NCBI GenBank assembly: GCA_024413465.1 | Contig: JAKSVU010000005.1 | Coordinates: 39,888 to 103,887, forward strand | Source: Alphaproteobacteria bacterium | GTDB taxonomy: Bacteria; Pseudomonadota; Alphaproteobacteria; CAAGCB01; CAG-977 | Reading direction: 5' to 3' | Length of the DNA: 64,000 nt | Position numbers and translations under genes: made by a program | Notes under the pieces: generated by a model | Told to the model about the DNA's origin: nothing | Database searches by the model: none | The model's input: only the letters and a program-made list of their open reading frames with translations | Shown here: piece after piece, positions 8,351 through 16,346 of the stretch | Layout of the letters: every line of letters begins with the position of its first letter | How positions within the stretch are numbered: the stretch's first letter is position 1

Positions 8351-8400
8351 AGAATTTAAACCTCATTTATAAAATAACCAGTTCACTGGCGTTAATATGG

Positions 8401-8428
8401 ATATAAGAAACATTTTTTTGATTTCAAG
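8401..8428 (-). promoter_or_regulatory. Heat-shock (RpoH/sigma-32) promoter of dnaK
   Basis: On the minus strand CTTG (8428-8425), 17 bases, then CTTATAT (8407-8401) matches the alphaproteobacterial sigma-32 pattern CTTG-N17/18-CYTATNT. A small CCAGT/ACTGG hairpin (8378-8389) lies in the predicted leader. Confidence 0.75.
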
Positions 8429-8485
8429 AGGAATTTGATTCTTTTTTTGATTTTTTTTGAAAATAGTGATAATTATTCATGTATT

Positions 8486-9226
8486 ATGAATGACGTTGAA
8501 ATTTTGAATTGGTATATAACCGCTGGTGTTGATGAAATAATTGGTGAAGAACCAATTAATCGTCTTGTTGCTGTCCCTAAAAAGCAAAATCTAGCCCCAA
8601 TTATTCAAAAAGCTCTTTCACAAGATATTCAAGTTCAAAGAATTGCTGACGTTCCAACAAATGTTTTGGCTAAACAAGCAACGTCATTGAATGAATTAAA
8701 ATATTTAATTGCCAATTTTGATACACCTTTGAAAAAAAATGCTCAAAACATGGTCTTTGCAGACGGCAATCCTCAAGCAGATTTAATGGTTATCGGTGAA
8801 GCTCCTGGAGAAGAAGAAGACAAACAAGGTCTTCCTTTTGTCGGCAGAAGTGGGAAATTATTAGACGCTATGCTAAAATCAATTGGGCATGACAGAACGA
8901 ACACTTATATTACGAACGTAGTCAACTTTCGTCCACCAAACAATCGCACTCCCGCTGATGATGAAATTCTTTTATTTTTACCTTTTTTACAAAAACACGT
9001 TGAACTTGTTCAACCGAAAGTAATATTAACTCTGGGAAAATGTGCTGTTGAAGCTCTTACAGGAAGTAAAGAAGGTATTACTCGTTTGCGTGGAAAGTGG
9101 ACTTTGTATAACAATATACCGATGATGCCATCTTTTCATCCGTCCTTTTTATTGCGAAATTCAATTCAAAAAAAATTTTCTTGGCATGATTTTCTGAGCA
9201 TTCAACAAAAATTATCAACTTTATAA
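8486..9226 (+). CDS. Uracil-DNA glycosylase, family 4-like
   Basis: 246 residues from the ATG at 8486; the longer frame from 8435 adds a stretch without family resemblance. Motif A GEAPGEEEDKQGLPFVG and motif B HPSFLLR are present, with NFRPPNNRTP and VILTLGK between them. It should remove uracil from DNA to start base-excision repair. The four Cys that ligate the 4Fe-4S cluster in canonical family 4 enzymes are absent: only one Cys (LGKC) occurs, and Phe or Leu occupy the expected positions. Cluster-less relatives with WRPPGNR are, from memory, common in alphaproteobacteria. The roughly 70-residue N-terminal extension (MNDVEILNWYITAGVDE) is typical of that group. Confidence 0.88.
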   Translation: MNDVEILNWYITAGVDEIIGEEPINRLVAVPKKQNLAPIIQKALSQDIQVQRIADVPTNVLAKQATSLNELKYLIANFDTPLKKNAQNMVFADGNPQADLMVIGEAPGEEEDKQGLPFVGRSGKLLDAMLKSIGHDRTNTYITNVVNFRPPNNRTPADDEILLFLPFLQKHVELVQPKVILTLGKCAVEALTGSKEGITRLRGKWTLYNNIPMMPSFHPSFLLRNSIQKKFSWHDFLSIQQKLSTL

Positions 9227-9270
9227 AGTTAAGGCATTATCCCTTGATGTAAATAAAATATGGTATTTTA

Positions 9271-9349
9271 CCTCACCCTGTAGGGAGAGGACATCTTTTG
9301 TTAAAGAGTTCCAACGAATTTTACAAAAGATTGGTGAGGGGGCTTTTTT
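9271..9349. repeat. Nested palindromic element, possible terminator or small mobile repeat
   Basis: The outer arms CCTCACC (9271-9277) and GGTGAGG (9333-9339) enclose inner arms ATCTTTTGT (9293-9301) and ACAAAAGAT (9323-9331). It ends GGGGGCTTTTTTC, so it could terminate the uracil-DNA glycosylase transcript. The layout of nested inverted arms in an intergenic region resembles dispersed palindromic repeats. The minus-strand frame through it is not considered a gene. Confidence 0.55.
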
Positions 9350-9432
9350 CAATATCTCAATAAATTTCAAAACATTTTGCACTCTCATCGTGCTTTTTAT
9401 AGTCGTAAATAATTTCACTCCTTAAAAATCAT

Positions 9433-9452
9433 CTTCTCCCTAAATGGAGAAG
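9433..9452. repeat. Short inverted repeat
   Basis: CTTCTCC (9433-9439) and GGAGAAG (9446-9452) form a 7-bp stem with a six-base loop. It lies about 80 bases from the nested palindrome and may be a decayed copy or a terminator for the gene at 9525. No clean T-run is present. Confidence 0.4.
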
Positions 9453-9524
9453 AGTTCTTTTGGCTTATTATTGTCTAAAACAAAATCAAATATTCCACTT
9501 AAATTTTAATTCGTTTGACAAATC

Positions 9525-10430
9525 TTAATTACAAGTTCCACCAAAAAAGATAATATATGTTTTTAAATCAAAATCTTTATATAGTTTATATGCTATTTTA
9601 CAACCATTTAGTACATTAGCTTTAGAACAAAAGGGAAATATTCCTATATACGATTTATAACCATCTTTTAATTTTCCTTTTGTATTAGTAAACCTAATAT
9701 CCTTTAACATTGTACAATTACATGCGACACAATTAGCTTTATTATTCTTTAAAACCAATATTTTTTCATTATCTAATAAATAATACCAAAATTCGCAGTT
9801 GTCGTTTTTCTCTCTCAAAAATTCTTTTGATTCGTATTTTTGCTTTTTTATAAACCGTCTGAATTTATCTGCTAAATTGCAAGATGTACAATAATTATAA
9901 TCGATAGCTCTATTCAGTTTTTTTGCTGTATCTGTAATAGTTTTAGCTATTTTTGAAGGAACTATATAGGGATTAAACATTTGATCTCTATAATAATTAG
10001 GTTCACTTAAATCTTTACGAGTTAAGTCTTTTTCAACAAATAAATCATTAAGTAAAACAAAATAATCATATTTATAATCAAAGAATTCTTGTAATATTTC
10101 CATTATCTTCATTGCGAACATAGTAGATTCTAATGGCTGTTTTCCACATGATAATTTATCTTCTAAATGTACAACAGAATGTCCAGCTGAAATAATGCCT
10201 CGTGAAGATAATTCCATAACATTATTCCTTTTAAAAAAATCAAAAAATTCCGACGAATCTTTCTTCCCTTCAAAAATTTTAATTGCACCATTTTTATCAA
10301 CCTTATAAACTTCAATTGAATCTGTTGTGATTTGAGATGCACAAGTAAACTTGTAATCAGGCACAATAAAACGATCTTTATCAGAATATATATCGTTATT
10401 AAATGGATAATTTATTTTTCTGAAAGGCAT
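9525..10430 (-). CDS. Unknown Cys-rich protein, 301 residues
   Basis: No family recognised. The product is cytoplasmic by appearance (no signal peptide or membrane segment). It has eleven Cys, several in metal-site-like pairs: YCTSC (181, 184), NCVACNC (234, 237, 239), FC...GC (268, 277) and a C-terminal FFGGTCN. These could bind zinc or an iron-sulfur cluster, but the spacing matches no motif I know. The start has only a weak ribosome-binding site. It is more AT-rich and Asn/Lys/Tyr-rich than the housekeeping neighbours and is flanked by palindromic repeats and gene-free DNA, which hints at acquisition by transfer. Confidence 0.6.
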   Translation of the reverse strand: MPFRKINYPFNNDIYSDKDRFIVPDYKFTCASQITTDSIEVYKVDKNGAIKIFEGKKDSSEFFDFFKRNNVMELSSRGIISAGHSVVHLEDKLSCGKQPLESTMFAMKIMEILQEFFDYKYDYFVLLNDLFVEKDLTRKDLSEPNYYRDQMFNPYIVPSKIAKTITDTAKKLNRAIDYNYCTSCNLADKFRRFIKKQKYESKEFLREKNDNCEFWYYLLDNEKILVLKNNKANCVACNCTMLKDIRFTNTKGKLKDGYKSYIGIFPFCSKANVLNGCKIAYKLYKDFDLKTYIIFFGGTCN

Positions 10431-10675
10431 AGCATTTCTTCACATTTTCATTCTCATGTCCATGTGGTAAAGTATAGCACAAATTTTTTCTAAATATCAA
10501 ATTTAACCTCAAATATGATGATGTGTGTATACTTTTGTTCATGACTTTACTCCGTTGTTTCCAAGTATTCCCGATTACCAAACCTAATAACATTGTACCA
10601 AGTGAATATTTTACTCATAGCTATAAGCCTTTTGAACTACACACTTAGCACTAGCAGATAGTTTTCTGGAAACAA
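10431..10675. other. Gene-free spacer
   Basis: About 245 bases between the unknown Cys-rich gene and the terminator of the HNH-like gene. A short minus-strand frame overlapping the start of the Cys-rich gene was judged spurious. No clear promoter or RNA was recognised. Confidence 0.4.
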
Positions 10676-10702
10676 AAAGGCCAATCCAAAATGGACTGGC
10701 CT
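10676..10702 (-). terminator. Rho-independent terminator after HNH-like gene
   Basis: AGGCCAATCC (10678-10687) pairs with GGACTGGCCT (10693-10702) with one mismatch. On the minus strand it is followed by TTTTTGTTT, 30 bases beyond the stop at 10732. Confidence 0.8.
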
Positions 10703-10731
10703 ATAAAAGGAGAAAAATTTAAAATTGTTTT

Positions 10732-11496
10732 TTATCTGCCACCATTTTTTGCACGCATCTGAGCAGCAACGTAAGCATTAACTTCTTTCGTGCGATTTGC
10801 TTCTGTTGCATGTTCTGGTTTGTACAACTTTGGATATTCAGATGGATTTACGTTAGACGTATAGTTTGGTTCAACTTTTACGTTATCGCGTGTGAAACCA
10901 TATTTCTTTGGATCGTAAATCATTTCATCACAACGTGGCAACATAACACGGCGTGTTTCACCTGGACGAATACCATCAATTTGTGGATCAAGAATATCAT
11001 GGTGCCACTGATCATGTGGATATAACGGTGTTAAAATGAAGTTCTTGAATTCGTTCTTACCACCACCATGTAAAGGTAATTTGTGGTGAACGTTACAGCA
11101 TTTTGGACAATATCCTTTTTTCATGGATTCGATTTCAGCATCACTCAATGCTAATTTTTCACGCAATTCAGCTTCATGTTCATTAGCTAACATTTTCAAA
11201 AATTGCATACGAACACCTTCACGAATAATCGTTCCTGTTTCGTAATCGACTTCACCATTAAATTCTGCACGTTTTGCTTTGCGTTCTTCTTTTGAAGGAA
11301 CACAATAATCAACTTCTTCTAATGGCATACCATGTGCGGTATCAAAATTGAAGTTTCCAGCACGTTGATCTGCATTGAATCTTCCATTTGCACGAAAAGC
11401 TTGTTCGCCACCATGTTGTTGGCCACCATTGCCTTTTCCGCCCTTACCTTTACCGTTTTTGCGTTTCTCATGAACGTATTTATATTCTTCTGCCAT
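10732..11496 (-). CDS. HNH-like nuclease-fold protein with Gly/Lys-rich N-terminus
   Basis: 254 residues from the ATG at 11496, which has AAAGGTGG upstream; the longer GTG frame begins inside that ribosome-binding site. Residues 11-30 are Lys/Gly-rich and disordered-looking. A zinc-knuckle-like C130-x2-C133 precedes an HNH-type pattern: HH (137-138) in VHHKLPLHGGG, N152 in FKNFIL, and H161/H165/H166. This resembles HNH endonuclease domains with the signature HHK.P...GG...F.NL.L, but the whole-protein family is not recognised. DNA or RNA cleavage is inference only. It is monocistronic, with its own terminator. Confidence 0.55.
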   Translation of the reverse strand: MAEEYKYVHEKRKNGKGKGGKGNGGQQHGGEQAFRANGRFNADQRAGNFNFDTAHGMPLEEVDYCVPSKEERKAKRAEFNGEVDYETGTIIREGVRMQFLKMLANEHEAELREKLALSDAEIESMKKGYCPKCCNVHHKLPLHGGGKNEFKNFILTPLYPHDQWHHDILDPQIDGIRPGETRRVMLPRCDEMIYDPKKYGFTRDNVKVEPNYTSNVNPSEYPKLYKPEHATEANRTKEVNAYVAAQMRAKNGGR

Positions 11497-11604
11497 TTCT
11501 TCCACCTTTAAAAAAAGTTTCTCAAAATTGAGTTATTGACAAAAATATAACAGAAAAAAATTTTTTTGTCTATAATCTTTTTAAATTTTTTGATATTTTT
11601 TTTA

Positions 11605-12285
11605 TTAAAATCTAAAAACTTCTTTGGATAGTCCTTTTAATTTTTTCTCACTTAAAAGGTAATTTGGATAAATCTGACCGACTATTTTCCAAAATTTTAC
11701 AGAATGATTTAACTCTTTTAAATGTGCGACTTCATGCGCAATAACGTAATCTAAACAAGCAGGATCAGCAAACCCTAATCGCCAACAAATACTAATCACC
11801 TTTTTGCTTGAACAACTTCCCCAACGACTTTTAGTTTCTGTCAATCGAACCCGTGAAAAAGTCACTCCTAATTCTTGACAAAAATCTTGTATTTTTTGAA
11901 CGATATAGGGTTTTACCAGTCTTTTTAATGCCTCTAAAACATGGACTCGAGCAAACTCTATTTTACCTGGAATAAATAAAATATTTTCTTCTATCTTAGG
12001 TAAAGAATATAAATCTCCACACAAATGAAGCGTATATTTTTGACCTAAAAAAGAAATTTCTGCTCCTTCACAATATTTAAAATCTTCAGGAATTTTTGAA
12101 ATCTGACTGTATATCCAATAAATTTTTGATTGAGCAAATTCAATTGCTTTTTCTGTTTTAACGCGTCTAGGAACAACTAAAACAGCACATTTATTTTTTC
12201 TGTCTATTTTTAAACGAACATATTTTGCACGAACAGAATTTTCTATTCGAACTTCAATTTTGTGATTTTCAAAATCGAAAATCAT
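11605..12285 (-). CDS. YgjP-like metallopeptidase (DUF45/M48-type)
   Basis: 226 residues. The zinc-binding motif HEVAHLKELNHS gives HExxH at 184-188 and the third ligand-type His at 194. Upstream TKSRWGSCSS (151-160) is the characteristic RWGSC motif of this family. Such proteins are soluble predicted zinc peptidases, often adjacent to restriction or housekeeping genes; the substrate is not known. The stop is separated by four bases from the next gene upstream (12289), so it is probably cotranscribed with the two DHH genes. Confidence 0.9.
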   Translation of the reverse strand: MIFDFENHKIEVRIENSVRAKYVRLKIDRKNKCAVLVVPRRVKTEKAIEFAQSKIYWIYSQISKIPEDFKYCEGAEISFLGQKYTLHLCGDLYSLPKIEENILFIPGKIEFARVHVLEALKRLVKPYIVQKIQDFCQELGVTFSRVRLTETKSRWGSCSSKKVISICWRLGFADPACLDYVIAHEVAHLKELNHSVKFWKIVGQIYPNYLLSEKKLKGLSKEVFRF

Positions 12286-12288
12286 TTT

Positions 12289-13230
12289 TTATGGAGTAGC
12301 AATATATTGAGGATCTGTCAAAATAGAAACTAATTCATTTTTGACTCGTTTGGCATCAGCTAAATCAACTTGGCAAGTTCCAACGTTTGCATGGCCACCA
12401 CCACCGTAGCTTAACATCAATTCACCAACGTTTAACAAATGAGTTTTATTCAAAATTGATTTTCCAACGGCAAAAACAATTCTTTGACCATTAATTCGCC
12501 ACATCGCTTGAATAGACATATTTATTTCCGGATGTAACGCATAAATCATAAATCTGTTCCCTGCATAAATGACTTCATCTTGCAAGAAATCGATCATTGC
12601 TAGATTTTTTTCAATTTTCGTACGTTGTTCAAGCTGTTGTTTAAATTTTTCTTGATGATCAAAATATAAATCAACGCGTTCACGAACGTCTGGCATTTCC
12701 AAAACGTCCTCTGGATCATTATCACGACAAAAATCAATCAAGTTCATCATCAATTGATAGTTGGAAATTCTGAAATTATGGAACCGGCCTAAACCTGTTC
12801 TTGCATCCATAATAAAACTTAACAACGTCCAACCCGTCGGATTTAAAATATCATCAATCGTATAATTTGCACTATCAGCTTTATCAACTGCATCCATCAT
12901 CTCTTCGGAAACACTACGAAATCTTTCTCTTCCGCCAAAAGTATCCCACACAACACGAGCTGCAGAAGGAGCATTAGGATTAAGGTAGCTATTGCTTTTT
13001 TGTCCGACACGTGCAAGTTCACTGATATGATGATCGAAAACGTAAGAAGCATTTTTATTATATGGAAGATTTGTAATGATATCTCCTTGATGAATATCAA
13101 CAATACCATCCTGAACGTCTTTCGGGTGAACGAATTTCACTTCGTCAATTAAATCTAATTCTTTTAATAAAATAGCAGAAACAAGCCCGTCAAAATCACT
13201 CCTTGTGACCAAACGAAAATGATCTTCCAT
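12289..13230 (-). CDS. DHH-family phosphoesterase-like protein
   Basis: 313 residues. The N-terminal motif RSDFDGLVSA (D-x-D-G) and the family-defining FDHH provide metal-binding Asp/His positions. A C-terminal DHHA1-type glycine motif (YGGGGHANVGTC) completes the fold of manganese-dependent exopolyphosphatase/nano-RNase proteins. The substrate cannot be assigned: nano-RNA, cyclic dinucleotide products and polyphosphate are the family options. It is a tandem paralogue of the gene at 13243-14172, with very similar layout throughout (FVHPKD.QDG, APSAARVV, RTGLGRF). Confidence 0.85.
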   Translation of the reverse strand: MEDHFRLVTRSDFDGLVSAILLKELDLIDEVKFVHPKDVQDGIVDIHQGDIITNLPYNKNASYVFDHHISELARVGQKSNSYLNPNAPSAARVVWDTFGGRERFRSVSEEMMDAVDKADSANYTIDDILNPTGWTLLSFIMDARTGLGRFHNFRISNYQLMMNLIDFCRDNDPEDVLEMPDVRERVDLYFDHQEKFKQQLEQRTKIEKNLAMIDFLQDEVIYAGNRFMIYALHPEINMSIQAMWRINGQRIVFAVGKSILNKTHLLNVGELMLSYGGGGHANVGTCQVDLADAKRVKNELVSILTDPQYIATP

Positions 13231-13242
13231 ATCGTCTTTTCC

Positions 13243-14172
13243 TTATAAGTCTTGTGTCATTGTTTCAATAATTTCTTGACGCACTCTATCAGCATCTTCA
13301 ACTTTTACCTGACAGGTAGCAGCATTAACGTGGCCACCACCACCATACTGTAACATAAAGTTTCCAATATTCATTTTGGAAGTACGATTGAAAATAGATT
13401 TACCTGCAGCAAAAACGACGTTGCGTTTATTTTTTCCCCAAATTTCATGTAAAGAAATATTAATTCCCGGGAATAAAGCATAAACCATGAATCTATTTCC
13501 TGCATAAATGACTTCTTCATCACGCAAATTAATATGAATCATATTTTTATGAATAATTGAACAACGTTTTAATTGTTCAATAAACTTATCTTGATGTTCA
13601 AAATATAAATCAACGCGTTCTTTAATATCTGGATCAGCCAAAATTTCATCAACGTTATTACAAGTTAAACACAAATCAGCCAAATGAATCATCATATCAT
13701 GCGTTGATAAACGGAAATTTTTAAAACGGCCTAAACCTGTTCTCGGATCAACGATAAAAGCAATTAAAGCCCAACCTTCTGGATGAAGAATGGATTCCAT
13801 CGTATGATCTGCAGTATCTGCCTTATCAATTGCCTTCATCAAAGCTGGAGAAATACTCTTAAAACGACCTTCTGCCCCATAGTATTCGTAAACGACTCGT
13901 GCTGCAGAAGACGCATTTGGATAAGTAATATAGTTTGGTGGAGTAATTAAGCGTTTTTCTTCACTGCTGTGGTGATCAAATGCAATAAATACGTTTTCAA
14001 CATAAGGAAGATTACAAATGATATCTGTTTCAGAAATTGAAACTCTGCCATCCTGCATATCCTTTGGATGCACGAAACGAACTTCGTCAATAATCCCTAC
14101 TTCTTTTAATAAAGCCGCACAAATTACACCATCAAAGTCACAGCGTGTAAGTAATCTCTTCTTTTCAATCAT
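13243..14172 (-). CDS. DHH-family phosphoesterase-like protein, second copy
   Basis: 309 residues from the ATG at 14172 (GGAG eight bases upstream; the TTG four codons earlier is less likely). It has RCDFDGVICA, FDHHSSEE and the glycine motif YGGGGHVNAATC, as in its neighbour. The two genes are 12 bp apart and must share a transcript. Conservation of metal-binding positions in both copies argues that both are active. Keeping two adjacent copies suggests a heterodimer or divided substrates (inference). Confidence 0.85.
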   Translation of the reverse strand: MIEKKRLLTRCDFDGVICAALLKEVGIIDEVRFVHPKDMQDGRVSISETDIICNLPYVENVFIAFDHHSSEEKRLITPPNYITYPNASSAARVVYEYYGAEGRFKSISPALMKAIDKADTADHTMESILHPEGWALIAFIVDPRTGLGRFKNFRLSTHDMMIHLADLCLTCNNVDEILADPDIKERVDLYFEHQDKFIEQLKRCSIIHKNMIHINLRDEEVIYAGNRFMVYALFPGINISLHEIWGKNKRNVVFAAGKSIFNRTSKMNIGNFMLQYGGGGHVNAATCQVKVEDADRVRQEIIETMTQDL

Positions 14173-14268
14173 GGGAAACTCCAACCAAAAAATTAAATTA
14201 AATCATTTTATTAAAAAAATATTAAAAAATCAATTGAAACTATTTCAATTCGTGCGTAAATATAAGTT

Positions 14269-14652
14269 ATGAAAAAAAATTTACTTTTTATACTTTTATT
14301 TGCAACAAGTTGCACTCCTTACATTGATTACAGGCATGAACCAAATCAACCGAATGGTGTTGGAACTGCCACTTCAGATCGTGCTGCCATTTGTTACAAC
14401 GCTTGGCTTACAAATCAAAAAGAAGTCAATGACTTAGCAGTTTATCATTGTTCAAAAACAAGGCGTGAACCTGTTTTTATCAGCCGTGACACTTGGTCTT
14501 GCAGATTATTTACCCCTCAACGCGTCTATTACAAATGTGTCGAAAATCCAGAGTTATCTGAATATGATTTGACTGAGGACGAAATCATTCTTCGTCAAAA
14601 AGAACAACGTGCTCAAGAATTAGATCAAAAACGATTAAAAACACTTTGGTAA
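14269..14652 (+). CDS. Lipoprotein, 127 residues, function unknown
   Basis: The N-terminus MKKNLLFILLFATSC is a signal peptide with a lipobox-like ATSC ending at Cys15. The mature part has four Cys (ICYN, HCSK, SCRL, KCVE) that could form two disulfides in the periplasm, and a charged helical tail (RQKEQRAQELDQKRLKTLW). No family recognised. It is divergent from the DHH pair with a 96-bp gap. Confidence 0.7.
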   Translation: MKKNLLFILLFATSCTPYIDYRHEPNQPNGVGTATSDRAAICYNAWLTNQKEVNDLAVYHCSKTRREPVFISRDTWSCRLFTPQRVYYKCVENPELSEYDLTEDEIILRQKEQRAQELDQKRLKTLW

Positions 14653-14730
14653 AATGTCAAAACAATTTGCACCAAACGGCTTTTTATTGTATCATGCGTC
14701 TCAAGTGTATTTTTGGAGCAATATAATAAA

Positions 14731-16035
14731 ATGAACTCTCTACTCGCAGTAAAAAATCTTGTTTGGGACATACCAACTATTGTTTTGTTATTGGCAACGG
14801 GTGGATTGATTACTTACATTACGGGAGCCATTCAGGTCCGTAAATTTTTTAAGGCTCTAAAACTTGCTTTTTGCAACAAGGTAGATCGTTATGATGCTGG
14901 TGAATTAACTCATCTTCAATCGTTACATTTAACACTCTGTGCAACTGTTGGTTCTGGAAACATCGTGGGAATTGCAACAGCAATTACTCTCGGTGGAATT
15001 GGATCTATTTTTTGGATGTGGGTTGCTGCTTTTTTAGGAATGGCAACGAAATATGCTGAAGCTCTTTTATCCGTAAAATATCGTACAATTAATGAATTTG
15101 GCGAAATGGTCGGTGGATCAATGTATTATTTGAAAAACAGATTGCAAAAACCTGTATTGGCCTTTTTGTTTGCTATTTTCGCTATTGGTGCTTGTCTCGG
15201 AATTGGCAGTTCTGCACAAGGACATGCTATTTCAAGCGTTGTATTTGAAGAAATGCATATTTCCAGAATAACAACAGGAATCATTATTGGGATAATGACT
15301 TTGTTGGTCACAATCAGAGGAATCAATTCTCTTAAGTATTTCGTTTCGATTTTTGCGCCAATTATGATCCTTTTGTATTGCGGTTTTTCATTATTTATTA
15401 TTTGCTCTCATCCTGTTCTTGGTTGGAATGCTTTTAAATTGATTTTTACTAGTGCCCTTTCCTCTGACGCTTTGACAGGAGGAATGCTTGGTGTTGCAAT
15501 TCGATACGGAATTGGGTATGGTGTTTTTTCAAATGAAGCAGGAATGGGGTCTACCGCCATTGCAGCAGCTTGTGCAAAAACAGGGGAACCATCAAATCAA
15601 GCTTTAGTTTCAATGATACAGGTTTTTGTTGATACTTTCGTTATTTGTACCTTAACGGCTCTTATCATCATCATGTATGGTCCTAGTAGTCAATCCGAAA
15701 GTATTATTGAAATGGTTCCTAGCGCTTTCTCTCATTTTATTGGACCAATTGGTGGAAAAGTTGTCTTAATTTCACTCGTTCTATTTTCATTTTCAACAAT
15801 TTGCGGATGGGAATATTACGGAGAAAAATGTATAGACTTTTTGTTGGGATACCGTGCTATATGGCCATTTAAAATTATTTTTCTTATTTCTATATTTTTT
15901 GGAGCAAAGGCTGAAAACCTAGATTTTGTTTTAGGTTTTGCAAATACCTTTAACGGCTTAATGACCTTACCAAACTTAGTTGCTTTGATTCTATTTGCTG
16001 GTGTTATTAAAGCCGATACAAAAAAAATTAAATAA
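14731..16035 (+). CDS. Sodium:alanine symporter family (AGCS) transporter
   Basis: 434 residues from the ATG at 14731, with GGAG 12 bases upstream; an in-frame TTG at 14713 would contain that site. The polytopic inner-membrane protein has the AGCS hallmarks: CATVGSGNIVGIATAI, the GGIGSIFWMWV.AFLGMATKYAE block, and GYGVFSNEAGMGS followed by AAACAKT. It should import alanine or glycine with Na+. It is slightly shorter than many members, with a compact C-terminus. A STAS/anti-sigma pair follows 17 bp downstream, which is an unusual partner. Confidence 0.93.
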   Translation: MNSLLAVKNLVWDIPTIVLLLATGGLITYITGAIQVRKFFKALKLAFCNKVDRYDAGELTHLQSLHLTLCATVGSGNIVGIATAITLGGIGSIFWMWVAAFLGMATKYAEALLSVKYRTINEFGEMVGGSMYYLKNRLQKPVLAFLFAIFAIGACLGIGSSAQGHAISSVVFEEMHISRITTGIIIGIMTLLVTIRGINSLKYFVSIFAPIMILLYCGFSLFIICSHPVLGWNAFKLIFTSALSSDALTGGMLGVAIRYGIGYGVFSNEAGMGSTAIAAACAKTGEPSNQALVSMIQVFVDTFVICTLTALIIIMYGPSSQSESIIEMVPSAFSHFIGPIGGKVVLISLVLFSFSTICGWEYYGEKCIDFLLGYRAIWPFKIIFLISIFFGAKAENLDFVLGFANTFNGLMTLPNLVALILFAGVIKADTKKIK

Positions 16036-16052
16036 ATTCTGGAGATAAAAAC

Positions 16053-16346
16053 ATGGAAATTGTTATTGAAAAAAAAGAAAATGTAATGAACTGTTGTGTT
16101 ACTGGAAAAATAGATACAGTGACAAGTACAGAATTACAAAAAAAAGTAGATTTATCTGATGTTACAGATGTTACATTTGATTTATCAAACGTGGATTACT
16201 TATCATCTGCTGGACTTCGTTTTTTCATTGTTTGCCACAAAACGTTAGCAGCAAAATCGGGATCTTTAAAAATTGTAAAAATTCAAGATCACGTTAAAGA
16301 AGTCTTCGATATGGTTGGTTTAGATTCTATTTTGGATTTATCGTAA
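16053..16346 (+). CDS. STAS-domain anti-sigma factor antagonist
   Basis: 97 residues with GGAGATAAAAAC before the ATG. The STAS fold carries FDLSNVDYLSSAGLRFF; the Ser pair in SSAGLR is the usual phosphorylation site of SpoIIAA/RsbV-type antagonists. In the unphosphorylated state such proteins bind the partner kinase. Its stop overlaps the next gene by one base, so the two are translationally coupled. No sigma factor or PP2C phosphatase lies beside them. Confidence 0.9.
   Translation: MEIVIEKKENVMNCCVTGKIDTVTSTELQKKVDLSDVTDVTFDLSNVDYLSSAGLRFFIVCHKTLAAKSGSLKIVKIQDHVKEVFDMVGLDSILDLS

Noticed and set aside
9221..9418. 65-codon minus-strand frame across the nested palindrome
   Set aside because: It overlaps the palindromic element and the end of the glycosylase gene and shows no family features; it is probably a by-product of the repeat.
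10399..10593. 64-codon minus-strand frame
   Set aside because: It overlaps the start of the Cys-rich gene in another frame and has no recognisable features.
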